From assembly GCA_965248075.1 (NCBI GenBank), contig CBDFIL010000002.1, positions 1 through 64,000 on the forward strand: a DNA stretch of 64,000 nucleotides, written 5' to 3'. Position numbers and translations under genes: made by a program. This document shows, piece by piece, positions 40,704-49,648 of the stretch. The notes below the pieces were generated by a model. That model was not told the DNA's origin, ran no database searches, and saw only the letters and a program-made list of their open reading frames with translations. This stretch comes from VXNE01 sp965248075. GTDB lineage: Bacteria > Pseudomonadota > Gammaproteobacteria > Pseudomonadales > Azotimanducaceae. Numbering within the stretch: the first letter of the stretch is position 1; every line of letters starts with the position of its first letter.

Positions 40704-42682
40704 GTCGGCGCCGCCAGTTCGCGCTGGCGTGCATCGTCCATCGACCAGGGCAGCCAGGGCGACAGATCGGCCGGTGGCCGGCCGCCGTTCTCGGCGCACG
40801 CCGCCAGCCAGGCTTCGAGCCAGCGCAGGACATCGATCCGGTTCAGCGTCAGGGTGCCGACCACGGAGTACATCAGCGCCGTGAACCGGGCACCGGTTTC
40901 ACTGTCGGAGCCGAACGACAGGCGGCGTCCGATCACCGGCCCTCTGAGCACGCGCTCAGCAAAGTTATTGTCCATCGGGGTGCGCGGCCGGGCGACGAAC
41001 ACGCTCAGCCCCTCGCGGTGGTTGACGAGCGAGCGTAGCGCCTTGCCCTCGCGGGCGTGCTCCTGCAAGCGGTCGAGTTCCCGCCCGGCGCGCGCGAACA
41101 GGCCGTCGAGGGCCGCCTGCAGCGCATCCTGCGCCGCGTCGAACACGGCGCTCTGGCGCTCCACGGTCGGGTCGTAGCGGGCCAGCCGCGCCTCGTTCAG
41201 GCGGTAGATGGCGGCGATCCGGGCGAGCCATGCCTGGCACCAGCCGGTGAGGTCGACCTGCGCAGCGGCGCACTGGATGAAGTCCCGGCGCATGTGCGCC
41301 CAGCAGAACTGCAGGGTCACCATGCCGCCGAGCAGCCGCGCCAGCTTCTTGTAGGCGCTGTAGCGATCGCAGACGATCACCGTGCCGGACCGGAGTTCCC
41401 CGAACAGCGTCGCCGCCGCCTCGGCGCTGCGGCTCGGGTCGATGTGGAAGTAGACCGCGTTGTTGCCGACCGAGGTCCACAGCCAGGCGCGCGCCGAACG
41501 GCCCTCAACGCGCAGCGCCTGTACCCGCCAGGTGGTCTCGTCGGCGTGGCGCAGCGCGGATGCGTTCTGGTGCGCGCGGATCGCCTCGGCGAGCGGCTCG
41601 AACAGGGGCACGAAGCGCGGCGCGCTGTCGGCCAGCGTGCCGGGCGCGACCGGCAGCCCCTGGTCCCCCAGCCACGCGGCGACCCGGTGCAGCGGGCGCA
41701 GGCACGCGTAGTGCTCGAACAGGAAGCGTGACCATACGCTCGTGCCGTACGGCGTGCTGGGGAACAGCCGCGGCACCGGCGGTGCCGTGAGTTCCGCTGG
41801 CGACGATGCGCAGCCGCACCTCCGCCGCCAGCGCCCGCGCCGGATCACCCGCCGGTGGGCGCGCACCTCGATCTCGAGAAGCGACGACTCGTCGGCGCCG
41901 TTCGCTGCGTAGGCCTTCCCGCACGCCGCGCAGACGCGCGCTTCGACCGGCGGGGCGTGCACCTCCACCCGCTCCTCGATGCCGGGACGCGGCGTGCGTC
42001 CGTGGCCGGGCGCGCCGGAGCGCTGGCCTCGACGGCGTCCGCAGCGCGGCGTCTCCTGCTTCTCGCTCCGGCGCCCGTACAGCGTCCCGGACAGCACCGC
42101 CGCGGTCGCGCGCAGCTTCGACAGCTCCGCTTCCAGCGTCCCGACCCGGCCCTGCGACGCCTTCGCGGTCCGCCGCAGCCGGGCGTTCTCCTTCGTCAAC
42201 GCGTTGAGCGCGGTCTTCTGGCGCCGCGACCGGCGCAGAGCCTTGCGTAACTCGGCGTCCGCCTGGACCTTCGCCCCCGCCGCCGCCTTGCGCAGCCGGG
42301 CGACCTCCCTGCGCAGCGATATCTCCGTACCGCGCGGGTGCGGGTCGACGCCCGCTTCCCCGAGCAGCCGCGTCAGGCGTGCCACCTCGGCTTCGAGAAA
42401 CAGCGCGTTCTTCGCCGCGCGGCGGGCCGCGTTCGCGTCTTCGACCGCCGCCAGCCGCTTGCGGCGCGCCTCCTTGAACTGCCACTTCAACGACTCCGCC
42501 GTGCTACGGGCGACCACCTCCGCCCACTTCAACTCCTCCGCGCGCGCTTCGGCCGCTTCCGCCCGCTCCAGGGTCTGCTCGTACAGCCGCCGCCAGTCCG
42601 GCGGCGTGCGCACCAAAGCCCCCTCGGCAACGTCGGGGACCGCGGCCACTTCCGTATCGCGATACGCCATGCTGGCGACCAT
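40700..42682 (-). CDS. tnpC: IS66-family TnpC transposase
   Basis: 660 residues. N-terminal coiled coil (about 25-210, rich in ARAEELK and LRKAAAGAK-type heptads), zinc-finger (VCAACGKAYAANGA near 250), then the DDE core: Asp in LRHADETTWRVQ (about 384), Asp in VIVCDRYSAYKKLARL (about 439) and Glu in NNFAERVLRGPVIGRRLSF (about 572). The C-terminal IS66 domain (LMYSVVGTLTLNRIDVLRWL) is complete. All motifs are intact, so it should be active if TnpA/TnpB are dispensable, as in the IS66 subgroup that lacks them. Its stop overlaps the DruA-like start. Confidence 0.92.
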   Translation of the reverse strand: MVASMAYRDTEVAAVPDVAEGALVRTPPDWRRLYEQTLERAEAAEARAEELKWAEVVARSTAESLKWQFKEARRKRLAAVEDANAARRAAKNALFLEAEVARLTRLLGEAGVDPHPRGTEISLRREVARLRKAAAGAKVQADAELRKALRRSRRQKTALNALTKENARLRRTAKASQGRVGTLEAELSKLRATAAVLSGTLYGRRSEKQETPRCGRRRGQRSGAPGHGRTPRPGIEERVEVHAPPVEARVCAACGKAYAANGADESSLLEIEVRAHRRVIRRGRWRRRCGCASSPAELTAPPVPRLFPSTPYGTSVWSRFLFEHYACLRPLHRVAAWLGDQGLPVAPGTLADSAPRFVPLFEPLAEAIRAHQNASALRHADETTWRVQALRVEGRSARAWLWTSVGNNAVYFHIDPSRSAEAAATLFGELRSGTVIVCDRYSAYKKLARLLGGMVTLQFCWAHMRRDFIQCAAAQVDLTGWCQAWLARIAAIYRLNEARLARYDPTVERQSAVFDAAQDALQAALDGLFARAGRELDRLQEHAREGKALRSLVNHREGLSVFVARPRTPMDNNFAERVLRGPVIGRRLSFGSDSETGARFTALMYSVVGTLTLNRIDVLRWLEAWLAACAENGGRPPADLSPWLPWSMDDARQRELAAPT

Positions 42683-42746
42683 AGCGGAACGCGAACCGTG
42701 TTACCAGTCCCTGAAGCTACCCGTCACGACTCGACCGAACGCTTAC

Positions 42747-43041
42747 CATGGGTGGGGCGACGCGCGCCAGCGGCTCGTAGAGGCGCTTTTCGTGGCCCAG
42801 TTAAATCAATGGCTTACGTGATGTTCCATGCAAGTTTCCCCCCCGGCGCGCCGGGGCACTGACGTGCAGGAAACAAGGGCGGCGGCCGCCGCCTGGGCAC
42901 CTTGAGTTATGTTAAATGGCGTTCTGCCAACCCGTTGAATTAAAAGGAGTTCGGTTTTTGTTCCATGCGAGGGGACGGGCTTGTCCCGTCCCGTCTTGAG
43001 TTCATGCAGGGTCTCGGCGCGGGCGACCGCCGGGGTCGCCC
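42747..43041. other. Gene-free region right of the IS66 element
   Basis: No gene supported. It contains one copy of the target duplication and a TAGGGG-family repeat (about 42965-43045) with arms GGGGACGGGCTTGTCCCGTC and GGGCGACCGCCGGGGTCGCC. Confidence 0.5.
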
Positions 43042-43806
43042 CTACATGGGGATGCGCCGTGTTCGCATGCTGGTCCGCCAGTCGCGCTCCGGCGACTCGC
43101 AGTCCGCGGTGGCGTAGTGGGTCGAGATGACGCGGCGGCAGGCGTCGGTGCGGTTGTGGCCGGAGCCGTGAATCAGCAGCGGGTGGAAGAGGAGCGTGTC
43201 GCCGGCCTGCATCTCGATGTGGACATGCTCGCCGACGGCAGCGTCCCCGACTCCGAAGAAACCCGAATTGAGGTGTTCCCAGTCGGGGTAGCCGTGATCG
43301 AGCAGTTCGCCCTGGTGACTGCCGGGGACCACCGCCAGGCACCCGTTGTCGCGGTGGGTCTCCGTGAACGTCGTCCAGGTGCCCACGATCTTTTCCGGCG
43401 GGCGCATGCGGAAGTAGTGCAGATCCTGGTGCAGCGGATGGCGTCCGTCGATGCCCGGCGGCTTGTTGAACACGTTCGTCGCGACGGTGTAGAGGTCGCC
43501 GGGGCCGATCAGGCTGCGTACGGCGGCGAGCAGAGCGGGCTCCGTCGTGTAGCCATACAGATCCGGGTCTTCCTCGAACTGCAGCAGCTTGTTGACGGCC
43601 TCCACCGACGTGCGCGGCCGTACCGCGCCGGTGACCACCATCACGTCGCGCATCATCTTCATGCCGGGCGCGGGCGCAACGGCTTCGCTCGCATACTTGA
43701 GGAAGCGCTCCTCGTAGGCCTTCAAATGCGCCTCCGGGACGAGTCCCGGCAGGAGCAGGAAGCCCTGCGTGCCGTACTGCTGGATCTGCTCGGGGGTCAG
43801 GCTCAT
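43042..43806 (-). CDS. Phytanoyl-CoA dioxygenase family protein (PhyH 1)
   Basis: 254 residues. Fe(II)/2-oxoglutarate oxygenase of the PhyH family. The start ATG 43806 begins the family N-terminus LTPEQIQQYGTQGFLLLPGL. Iron ligands: His-x-Asp in HPLHQDLHYF (about 124-127) and the distal His in HGSGHNRT (about 215), with Arg (CRRVIS) for 2-oxoglutarate. HQDLHYF and NGCLAVVPGSH are close to true phytanoyl-CoA hydroxylases, so alpha-hydroxylation of an acyl-CoA is plausible. It is transcribed divergently from the S9 peptidase. The TAG stop (43044-43042) is provided by the first bases of a TAGGGG repeat. Confidence 0.85.
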   Translation of the reverse strand: MSLTPEQIQQYGTQGFLLLPGLVPEAHLKAYEERFLKYASEAVAPAPGMKMMRDVMVVTGAVRPRTSVEAVNKLLQFEEDPDLYGYTTEPALLAAVRSLIGPGDLYTVATNVFNKPPGIDGRHPLHQDLHYFRMRPPEKIVGTWTTFTETHRDNGCLAVVPGSHQGELLDHGYPDWEHLNSGFFGVGDAAVGEHVHIEMQAGDTLLFHPLLIHGSGHNRTDACRRVISTHYATADCESPERDWRTSMRTRRIPM

Positions 43807-43939
43807 TCGTCTCGACGCACTGGCTCGCGTGTGAACGGTAGTGTATCCCGAGGGCCGGGGACTTCGCCTGCGACCGCGTCGTAACATCGCGCGGCCGTCG
43901 TCCCCACGTTCCGGGACGCGCTACACCAGGAGGCCGAGC

Positions 43940-46081
43940 GTGACGAAGTCGAAGATCGCATCCACCGTGCTGCCCGCCGTGCTGGCGGCGGGCGCTGCGG
44001 CCGAGTTGGCCGATCAGGACCCGTGGCTCTGGCTCGAGGACGTGGGTGGGGAGGCGCCCCTGGCCTGGGTCAAGGAGCGCAATGCGCGCACGGCAGAAGC
44101 CTATGCCGGCAGCGCCGCGTTTGCCGCGAGCCGGGATCGGTTCAAGGCGATCCTGGACTCGGACGAGCGCATCCCGTACGTCTCCAGGCGCGGCGACGCC
44201 TGGTACAACTTCTGGCGCGACGAGGAGCATCCCCGCGGGATCTGGCGGCGCACGACGCTCGAGGAGTACCGCAAGGAGTCGCCGGCGTGGGAGATCGTGC
44301 TCGATGTCGATGCGCTTGCGGATGCGGAGGGCGAGAACTGGGTCTTCAAGGGCGCGGAGTACCGCCGGCCGGACTTCCGTCGCTGCCTGCTCCTGTTGTC
44401 GCGCGGTGGTGCGGACGCCGTCGTCGTGCGGGAGTTCGACCTGGTGGAGAAGGCCTTCGTCGAGGACGGCTTCTTCCTCCGGGAGGCCAAGAGCAGCGTG
44501 GACTGGGCCGGTCCCGACAGGCTGTTCGTCGGGACGGACTTCGGGCCAGGTTCGATGACGGAGTCCGGCTATCCGCGCATCGCCAAGGTCTGGGAGCGCG
44601 GCACGCCGCTCGCCGACGCGCCGATCGTGTTCGAAGGCGCGCTGGAGGACGTCAGCGTGAGCGCCTGGGCGGACCTCGGCGAGTACCCGCGCGAGTTCGT
44701 GCGCCGTGCGACCGACTTCTGGAACAGCGAGACTTACCTGTACCGGAACGGGGAGATCGTGCGCATCGATGCGCCCACCAGCGCCAACGTCTCGGTGTTT
44801 CGCGAGCGGCTGTTCCTCCGACTGACGCAAGACTGGACCGTCGGCGCGACGACGCACTCGGCCGGGAGCTTCCTGACGGTGGACCTGGAGCGGTTCCTGG
44901 CGGGTGACCGCATGTTCGAGACCCTGTTCGCCCCGACGCCGACCGTGTCCCTGGACAGCGTCTCGCTGACGCGCAATCACGTCGTCCTGACCCTGCTCGA
45001 CAACGTCGTGTATCGCCTGGAAGTGCTCACCCCCGGCGCCCATGGCTGGCGGCGACGGGCGCTGCCAGCCGGGGACACGTACGACTCGGCGTACGCGGTG
45101 GCGGTGGACCGGGAGTCCAGCGATGCCTATTTCCTGCACATCGACGGCTACCTGACCCCGCCGTCGCTTGCCTACGGCACGTTGGGCGGCGAGGTGGAGG
45201 GCGAGGCCGGGTCGGAAGCCCCGTCGGAGGTGCTGAAGACCACTCCCGCGCTGTTCGATGCCGACGGGTTGCAGGTGACGCAGCACTTCGCCAGCTCGCG
45301 GGACGGGACGCGCGTGCCGTACTTCCAGGTGCGCCCGAACGCCAGCGATGGTCCGGGCCCCACGCTGCTCTACGGGTACGGCGGCTTCGAGATCTCCCTG
45401 ACTCCGGGCTACCAGACGCTTACCGGTGCGGGGTGGCTGGAAGCCGGCGGGACGTATGTCGTCGCCAACATCCGCGGCGGAGGCGAGTTCGGGCCCGCGT
45501 GGCATCGTGCGGCGCTGAAGGAGAACCGTCCCCTCGCCTTCGAGGACTTCGCGGCCGTCGCCGAGGACCTGATCGACAGCGAGATCACGACAGCCGGGCA
45601 GCTCGGCATCATGGGCGGCAGCAACGGCGGCCTGCTGATGGGCAACATGCTCACGATGCGCCCCGACCTGTTCGGTGCGGTCGTTGCACAGGTGCCCCTG
45701 TTCGACATGCGCCGGTATCACGAACTCCTCGCCGGTGCGAGCTGGATGGCGGAGTACGGAGACCCGGACATCCCGGGGGAGTGGGCTTTCATCCAGGGCT
45801 TCTCGCCCTACCACAACGTGGCCCCGGAGGCCGACTACCCGCCGGTCCTCGTCACCACCTCCACCCGCGACGACCGGGTCCATCCGGGGCACGCCCGCAA
45901 GATGGTGGCCAGGCTCGCGGCCATGGGCCACGACGTCGCCTACTACGAGAACATCGAGGGCGGACACGCCGGTGCGGCGGACAACGCGCAGAGCGCGTTC
46001 ATGTGGGCGCTCGCGTACGCGTTCCTCTGGAGGCACCTCGGCACGGAGGAGGACGACGCTGCCAGGATCCCGGGTCCGTAG
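43940..46081 (+). CDS. S9 prolyl oligopeptidase family serine peptidase
   Basis: 713 residues; GTG 43940 with AGGAGG 6 bases upstream. The N-terminus (KIASTVLPAVLAAGAAAELA) looks like a signal peptide, placing it in the periplasm. DPWLWLEDVGGEAPLAWVKE is the classic S9A opening, followed by a beta-propeller to about 430 and the alpha/beta-hydrolase domain. Catalytic triad: Ser in GIMGGSNGGLL (about 561), Asp in TSTRDDRVHPGH (about 643) and His in EGGHAGA (about 676). GGTYVVANIRGGGEFGPAWH is also conserved. It cleaves short proline-containing peptides in known members. The stop TAG coincides with a TAGGGG hairpin repeat. Confidence 0.9.
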   Translation: MTKSKIASTVLPAVLAAGAAAELADQDPWLWLEDVGGEAPLAWVKERNARTAEAYAGSAAFAASRDRFKAILDSDERIPYVSRRGDAWYNFWRDEEHPRGIWRRTTLEEYRKESPAWEIVLDVDALADAEGENWVFKGAEYRRPDFRRCLLLLSRGGADAVVVREFDLVEKAFVEDGFFLREAKSSVDWAGPDRLFVGTDFGPGSMTESGYPRIAKVWERGTPLADAPIVFEGALEDVSVSAWADLGEYPREFVRRATDFWNSETYLYRNGEIVRIDAPTSANVSVFRERLFLRLTQDWTVGATTHSAGSFLTVDLERFLAGDRMFETLFAPTPTVSLDSVSLTRNHVVLTLLDNVVYRLEVLTPGAHGWRRRALPAGDTYDSAYAVAVDRESSDAYFLHIDGYLTPPSLAYGTLGGEVEGEAGSEAPSEVLKTTPALFDADGLQVTQHFASSRDGTRVPYFQVRPNASDGPGPTLLYGYGGFEISLTPGYQTLTGAGWLEAGGTYVVANIRGGGEFGPAWHRAALKENRPLAFEDFAAVAEDLIDSEITTAGQLGIMGGSNGGLLMGNMLTMRPDLFGAVVAQVPLFDMRRYHELLAGASWMAEYGDPDIPGEWAFIQGFSPYHNVAPEADYPPVLVTTSTRDDRVHPGHARKMVARLAAMGHDVAYYENIEGGHAGAADNAQSAFMWALAYAFLWRHLGTEEDDAARIPGP

Positions 46082-46110
46082 GGGCGACCCTTGTGGTCGC
46101 CCGTCCCCTG
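46079..46110. repeat. TAGGGG hairpin repeat at the peptidase stop
   Basis: Stem GGGCGACC (46082-46089), loop CTTGT and stem GGTCGCCC (46095-46102). The repeat's leading TAG is the peptidase stop codon. It could act as a transcript-end hairpin, though no T-run follows. Confidence 0.75.
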
Positions 46111-46185
46111 CGGTTTGCGCTTGTCGTCTTCCCGGCTTGCTGATAGCGTCGGCGGCTGACCCTGTGGAACGGGAAGCGAGAGTCC

Positions 46186-46962
46186 ATGACCATACCTGCC
46201 AGCGCGGCGAGCCTTTCGCTTGCCGGTGAGACCGCGGTCGTCACCGGCGGTGGTACCGGGATCGGCAAGGGCATCGCCCTGGAGTTCGCCAGGGCGGGTG
46301 CGGACGTGGTCGTCGCGGGCCGCAGGCCCGAAGTGCTGGAGGTGGCAGCGGGGGAGATCCGGGCCCTGGGCCGGCGTGCCCTGGCGGTCCCCACGGACGT
46401 GAGGAAGCGCGGCGATGTCGAACGACTGATCGAGACGGCCACCGATGCGTTCGGCGGCATCGACATCCTCGTCAACAACGCCGCCAACGGCGGCTCCGGC
46501 CCGTCCATGGCCGACAGCGACGAGGAGCGCTGGGACGAGATCGTCGACACGAATCTCAAGAGTGTCTACCTCTGCTGCCGTGCCGTGATCCCGGGCATGA
46601 TCGACCGCAAGACCGGCTGCATCATCAACATTTCGTCGGTGGCCTCGATGCGTCCGGAGGGGTGTCGGATCTACGGCATCGCCAAGGCCGGGGTGAACTT
46701 CATGACGCGGGGGCTTGCACAGGATCTTGCACCGCACAACATTCGCGTCAACTGCATCGCCCCCGGGGCGGTCCGCACCGACATGCTCACCGTCGACGTG
46801 GGCGAGGACGAGGAAAACTGGGAGAGGCTCGCGAAGTACATCCCGCTCGGCCGCGTTGGCGATCCCGTGGACATGGGCACGGTGGCGCTCTTCCTGGCGT
46901 CGCCTGCTGCCCACTACATCAGCGCGCAGACCATCGCCGTCGACGGAGCGCTGTTCGCATGA
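46186..46962 (+). CDS. Short-chain dehydrogenase/reductase (SDR)
   Basis: 258 residues, classical SDR. The cofactor motif TGGGTGIG lies near 20-27, the AGRR turn after strand 2 suggests NADP preference, NNAANGG is the NNAG equivalent, and the catalytic Ser (INISSVAS), Tyr and Lys (YGIAK near 162-166) are all present. C-terminal IPLGRVGDPVDMGTVALFL is usual for the family. Oxidises or reduces a hydroxyl/keto substrate that cannot be named. Its TGA overlaps an ATG of the following PhyH gene, so the two form an operon and may act on the same compound. Confidence 0.85.
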   Translation: MTIPASAASLSLAGETAVVTGGGTGIGKGIALEFARAGADVVVAGRRPEVLEVAAGEIRALGRRALAVPTDVRKRGDVERLIETATDAFGGIDILVNNAANGGSGPSMADSDEERWDEIVDTNLKSVYLCCRAVIPGMIDRKTGCIINISSVASMRPEGCRIYGIAKAGVNFMTRGLAQDLAPHNIRVNCIAPGAVRTDMLTVDVGEDEENWERLAKYIPLGRVGDPVDMGTVALFLASPAAHYISAQTIAVDGALFA

Positions 46963-46985
46963 CACTGCCGAGGAGGACCGCCACC

Positions 46986-47939
46986 ATGGAGCCATCGATC
47001 AGGCGATTCACGCGGGAAGAACCGGCGGCCGGTATCGCGGCGGAGATTCGCGAGAACGGCCTGGCGATGGTCGAGCATCTTTTCGCTCCCGAAGTGGCGG
47101 ACCTGCTGGTCGCCAGGGTCGAACCGGCACTCGACGAGCAGGAGCCGGGCGGCGGAGCGTTCTTCGGGCGCCGGAGACGGTCGATCGGCGCACTGTTCGC
47201 GCGCGGGCAGGAGTTCAGCGAGCACCTGTTGCTGAACGAACGCGTTCTCGAAGTACTCGATGCGATCCTGTTGCCGGAGTGCCCGATGGCGGCATCCACT
47301 CCACGGAGCACGAGAGAAAAGACGAAGGAGAAGATACCGGTCGGTCCGGACGGAATGCCGGCGAGCTTCCACGAGGCGCCCGATCCGCTCGTCGGTCCCA
47401 ACTGCCACCACTACCGGATCAATGCCACCGTCGCGATGCAGGTCTGTGGCGGCGGGGGAAACCAGTACCTGCACCGCGACCAGTGGCGCTACCAGCCCTT
47501 CATGCACCGCGACCCGGACGGCCCCGAGCTGACGCTGGCGATCATGGTCGCGGGGACGGACTTCACCGCCGAGAACGGCGCCACGCGATACGTCCCTGGG
47601 AGCAATCGCTGGCCGGCCGGGCGCGGCCCGGAGGAACACGAAGTGGTGCAGGCCGTGATGCCGAAGGGCTCCATCGTGTTCTGGCTCGGGAGCGTCTTCC
47701 ATGGCCTGGGGATCAACCACACGGACACGCCCCGCACCGGATTCATCTATTCGTTCGGGCTCGACCACCTCGCGCAGGAAGAAAACCAGTTCCTGTCCGT
47801 GCCGCCGGAGATCGCCGGTACTCTTCCGCCCCGGGCGCAGCAATTGCTCGGCTACCGCATGAGTCACACGATCAATTTTGTAGCGGGTCGGGACCTGGAC
47901 TTCGTGCTGCGACCGGGCGCCGGCAGCGTTCTGGACTAG
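46986..47939 (+). CDS. Phytanoyl-CoA dioxygenase family protein (PhyH 2)
   Basis: 317 residues from ATG 46986, chosen for GAGGAGG about 9 bases upstream; an ATG overlapping the SDR stop (46959) is the alternative. Fe(II)/2-oxoglutarate fold: His-x-Asp in NQYLHRDQWRYQ (about 162-164), a second His in VFHGLGINHT (about 239-246), and ENGATRYVPGSNRW as the conserved turn. CHHYRINATVAMQVCGGG precedes. The substrate is likely a small hydrophobic or acyl compound. The TAG stop is followed directly by another TAG that begins a TAGGGG repeat. Confidence 0.8.
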   Translation: MEPSIRRFTREEPAAGIAAEIRENGLAMVEHLFAPEVADLLVARVEPALDEQEPGGGAFFGRRRRSIGALFARGQEFSEHLLLNERVLEVLDAILLPECPMAASTPRSTREKTKEKIPVGPDGMPASFHEAPDPLVGPNCHHYRINATVAMQVCGGGGNQYLHRDQWRYQPFMHRDPDGPELTLAIMVAGTDFTAENGATRYVPGSNRWPAGRGPEEHEVVQAVMPKGSIVFWLGSVFHGLGINHTDTPRTGFIYSFGLDHLAQEENQFLSVPPEIAGTLPPRAQQLLGYRMSHTINFVAGRDLDFVLRPGAGSVLD

Positions 47940-48165
47940 TAGGGGCGACCCTTGTGGTCGCCCGTCCTGACCCTTGTGGTCGCCCGTCCTGACGCTTGTC
48001 GTCGCCCGTCCTGACGCTTGTCGTCGCCCGTCCTGGAATCGTCACAGCACGGAGGGCGGGACGGGACAAGCCCGTCCCCTACGTTCGCCCGGGGATGTGC
48101 ATGAATTCGAGAACGGGACGCCACAAGGGCGTCCCCTACATTCGCCCGTCCCGATGCCGCGCAAG
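47940..48165. repeat. TAGGGG repeat cluster with four 22-bp tandem units
   Basis: Opens with TAGGGG and the GGGCGACC-CTTGT-GGTCGCCC hairpin (47943-47963). It continues as four units of the form CSCTTGTSGTCGCCCGTCCT to about 48036. Reverse-orientation copies follow, with GACGCCACAAGGGCGTCCCC near 48120. No gene lies in 47940-48237. Confidence 0.75.
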
Positions 48166-48198
48166 CGCATATCGCATGCAACATCCGCCGCCGGTCGC

Positions 48199-48204
48199 TA
48201 TGCT
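48199..48204 (+). promoter_or_regulatory. -10 element of the epoxide hydrolase gene
   Basis: TATGCT, 34 bp before the GTG start at 48238. The matching -35 (ATGCAA near 48176) is weak. Confidence 0.3.
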
Positions 48205-48237
48205 CCTGACCGCGTGAGTCCGATTGGAAGGAGAACC

Positions 48238-49428
48238 GTGAGCGAGATACGCGATTATCGAATCGACATCGCCGAGGAGACGCTCGAGGACCTCAAGGAC
48301 CGGTTGCGGCGGACGCGCTGGCCGGAGGCGGAGATGCCCGACGCGGTGACCGCGCAGCCGACGTCCGTCCGCGGCGGGGACGCGAGGGCGTGGGGCCAGG
48401 GTCTGCCCCTTGCATACGCGCAGGAACTGCGCGATTACTGGCTCGAGGAATACGACTGGCCGGCGCGACAGCAGTACTTCAACCGGTTCCCGCAGGGTGT
48501 CACCGAGATCCATGGCCTGGACATCCACTTCATGCACGTGCGCAGTCCGAGCCCGGATGCGGTTCCGCTGCTGATCACCCACGGATGGCCGGGTTCCGTG
48601 GTCGAGTTCCACAAGATCATCGAGCCCCTCGCGGATCCGGCCGCGCACGGCGGGGATGCGGCGGACGCTTTCCACATCATCTGTCCATCCCTGCCGGGCT
48701 ACGGCTTCTCGGCCAAGCCCACCGCAACGGGTTGGGGCGTGGACAGGATCGCGGAGGCCTGGGACGAACTCATGGGACGGCTTGGCTACGAACGCTACTT
48801 CGCCCAGGGCGGAGACTGGGGCGCGGCGGTGACCACCCGGATCGGGACCCAGGACAAGGGCCGCTGCGCCGGCATCCATGTCAACATGCCTGCTTCGGGG
48901 CCGACCAGGGAGGCCCGGGAGAATCCGACGCCACGCGACATCCAGGCGTTCGATGGCGGGCGGTACTACAACGACTGGGGCGCCGGCTACTCGAAGCAGC
49001 AGAGCACGCGTCCGCAGACGCTCGGCTACGGGCTCGTGGACTCCCCGATGGGCCAGGCGACGTGGATCATCGAAAAGTTCTGGGAGTGGACGGACTGCGG
49101 TGCGCACCCGGAGAACGCGATCAGCCGGGAAGAACTGATCGACAACGTGATGTTCTATTGGCTGAACGGCAACGGCGCTTCGTCCGGGCGACTCTATTGG
49201 GAGAGCTTCAACCGGGCGTTCGGAGGCGAGCAGCCGATGGTCACGCTGCCGACCGCGTGCAGCATCTTTCCGAAGGAGATCATACCGACGCCGCGCAGCT
49301 GGGCAGAGCGCCGCTACGACAACATCGTCTACTGGAACGAACTCGACAAGGGCGGCCACTTCGCGGCGTTCGAGCAGCCGGAGCTGTTCGTCGCGGAGAT
49401 GCGCAAGTGCTTTCGCTTGATGCGTTAG
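48238..49428 (+). CDS. Epoxide hydrolase (EHN-type alpha/beta hydrolase)
   Basis: 396 residues; GTG 48238 follows AAGGAGA. Begins with the epoxide hydrolase N-terminal domain (IDIAEETLEDLKDRLRRTRW). The hydrolase fold has oxyanion-region HGWPGS (about 114), nucleophile Asp in QGGDWGAAV (about 193) and base His in KGGHFAAFEQPE (about 373). The lid Tyr is likely in SIFPKEIIPTPR or YWNELDK. Similar to microsomal-type epoxide hydrolases, which open epoxides to vicinal diols. Complete length, no damage visible. Neighbours with oxygenases and SDRs suggest use in degradation of an oxygenated lipid or terpenoid; that link is inference. Confidence 0.85.
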   Translation: MSEIRDYRIDIAEETLEDLKDRLRRTRWPEAEMPDAVTAQPTSVRGGDARAWGQGLPLAYAQELRDYWLEEYDWPARQQYFNRFPQGVTEIHGLDIHFMHVRSPSPDAVPLLITHGWPGSVVEFHKIIEPLADPAAHGGDAADAFHIICPSLPGYGFSAKPTATGWGVDRIAEAWDELMGRLGYERYFAQGGDWGAAVTTRIGTQDKGRCAGIHVNMPASGPTREARENPTPRDIQAFDGGRYYNDWGAGYSKQQSTRPQTLGYGLVDSPMGQATWIIEKFWEWTDCGAHPENAISREELIDNVMFYWLNGNGASSGRLYWESFNRAFGGEQPMVTLPTACSIFPKEIIPTPRSWAERRYDNIVYWNELDKGGHFAAFEQPELFVAEMRKCFRLMR

Positions 49429-49648
49429 CGACCTCCCGCCTACGCCGGCACAGGCCGTTCGTGCAGACTTGACGGTCCCTGCGCCGGGACGAATTCCCAC
49501 GCGAATTGGGGAACGGGCTCATTCGGGTTCGGTTCCGGTGCATCCAGACTACCTCGGAGGTTACCTGGATGCGTACGTATCGAACCCGTGCTACGGTTTG
49601 CCGCAACATGTCCCGCGGCGTGTCCACGAGGGAGGGCGCAACGTTCCC

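Larger units (their letters stand above)
39787..42746. mobile_element. Complete IS66-type transposon carrying a DruA-like gene
   Basis: 2960 bp. The ends start GTAAGCG, typical of IS66, with perfect 26-bp inverted repeats at 39787-39812 and 42721-42746. An 8-bp target duplication CATGGGTG lies on both sides (39779-39786 and 42747-42754). It contains only a TnpC-type transposase and a DUF4338 gene; no tnpA or tnpB is present. The intact frames, perfect repeats and exact duplication suggest recent insertion. Confidence 0.9.

Noticed and set aside
46079..48165. Rho-independent terminators at the TAGGGG hairpins
   Set aside because: Stems are strong but none is followed by a T-run, so intrinsic termination cannot be claimed.
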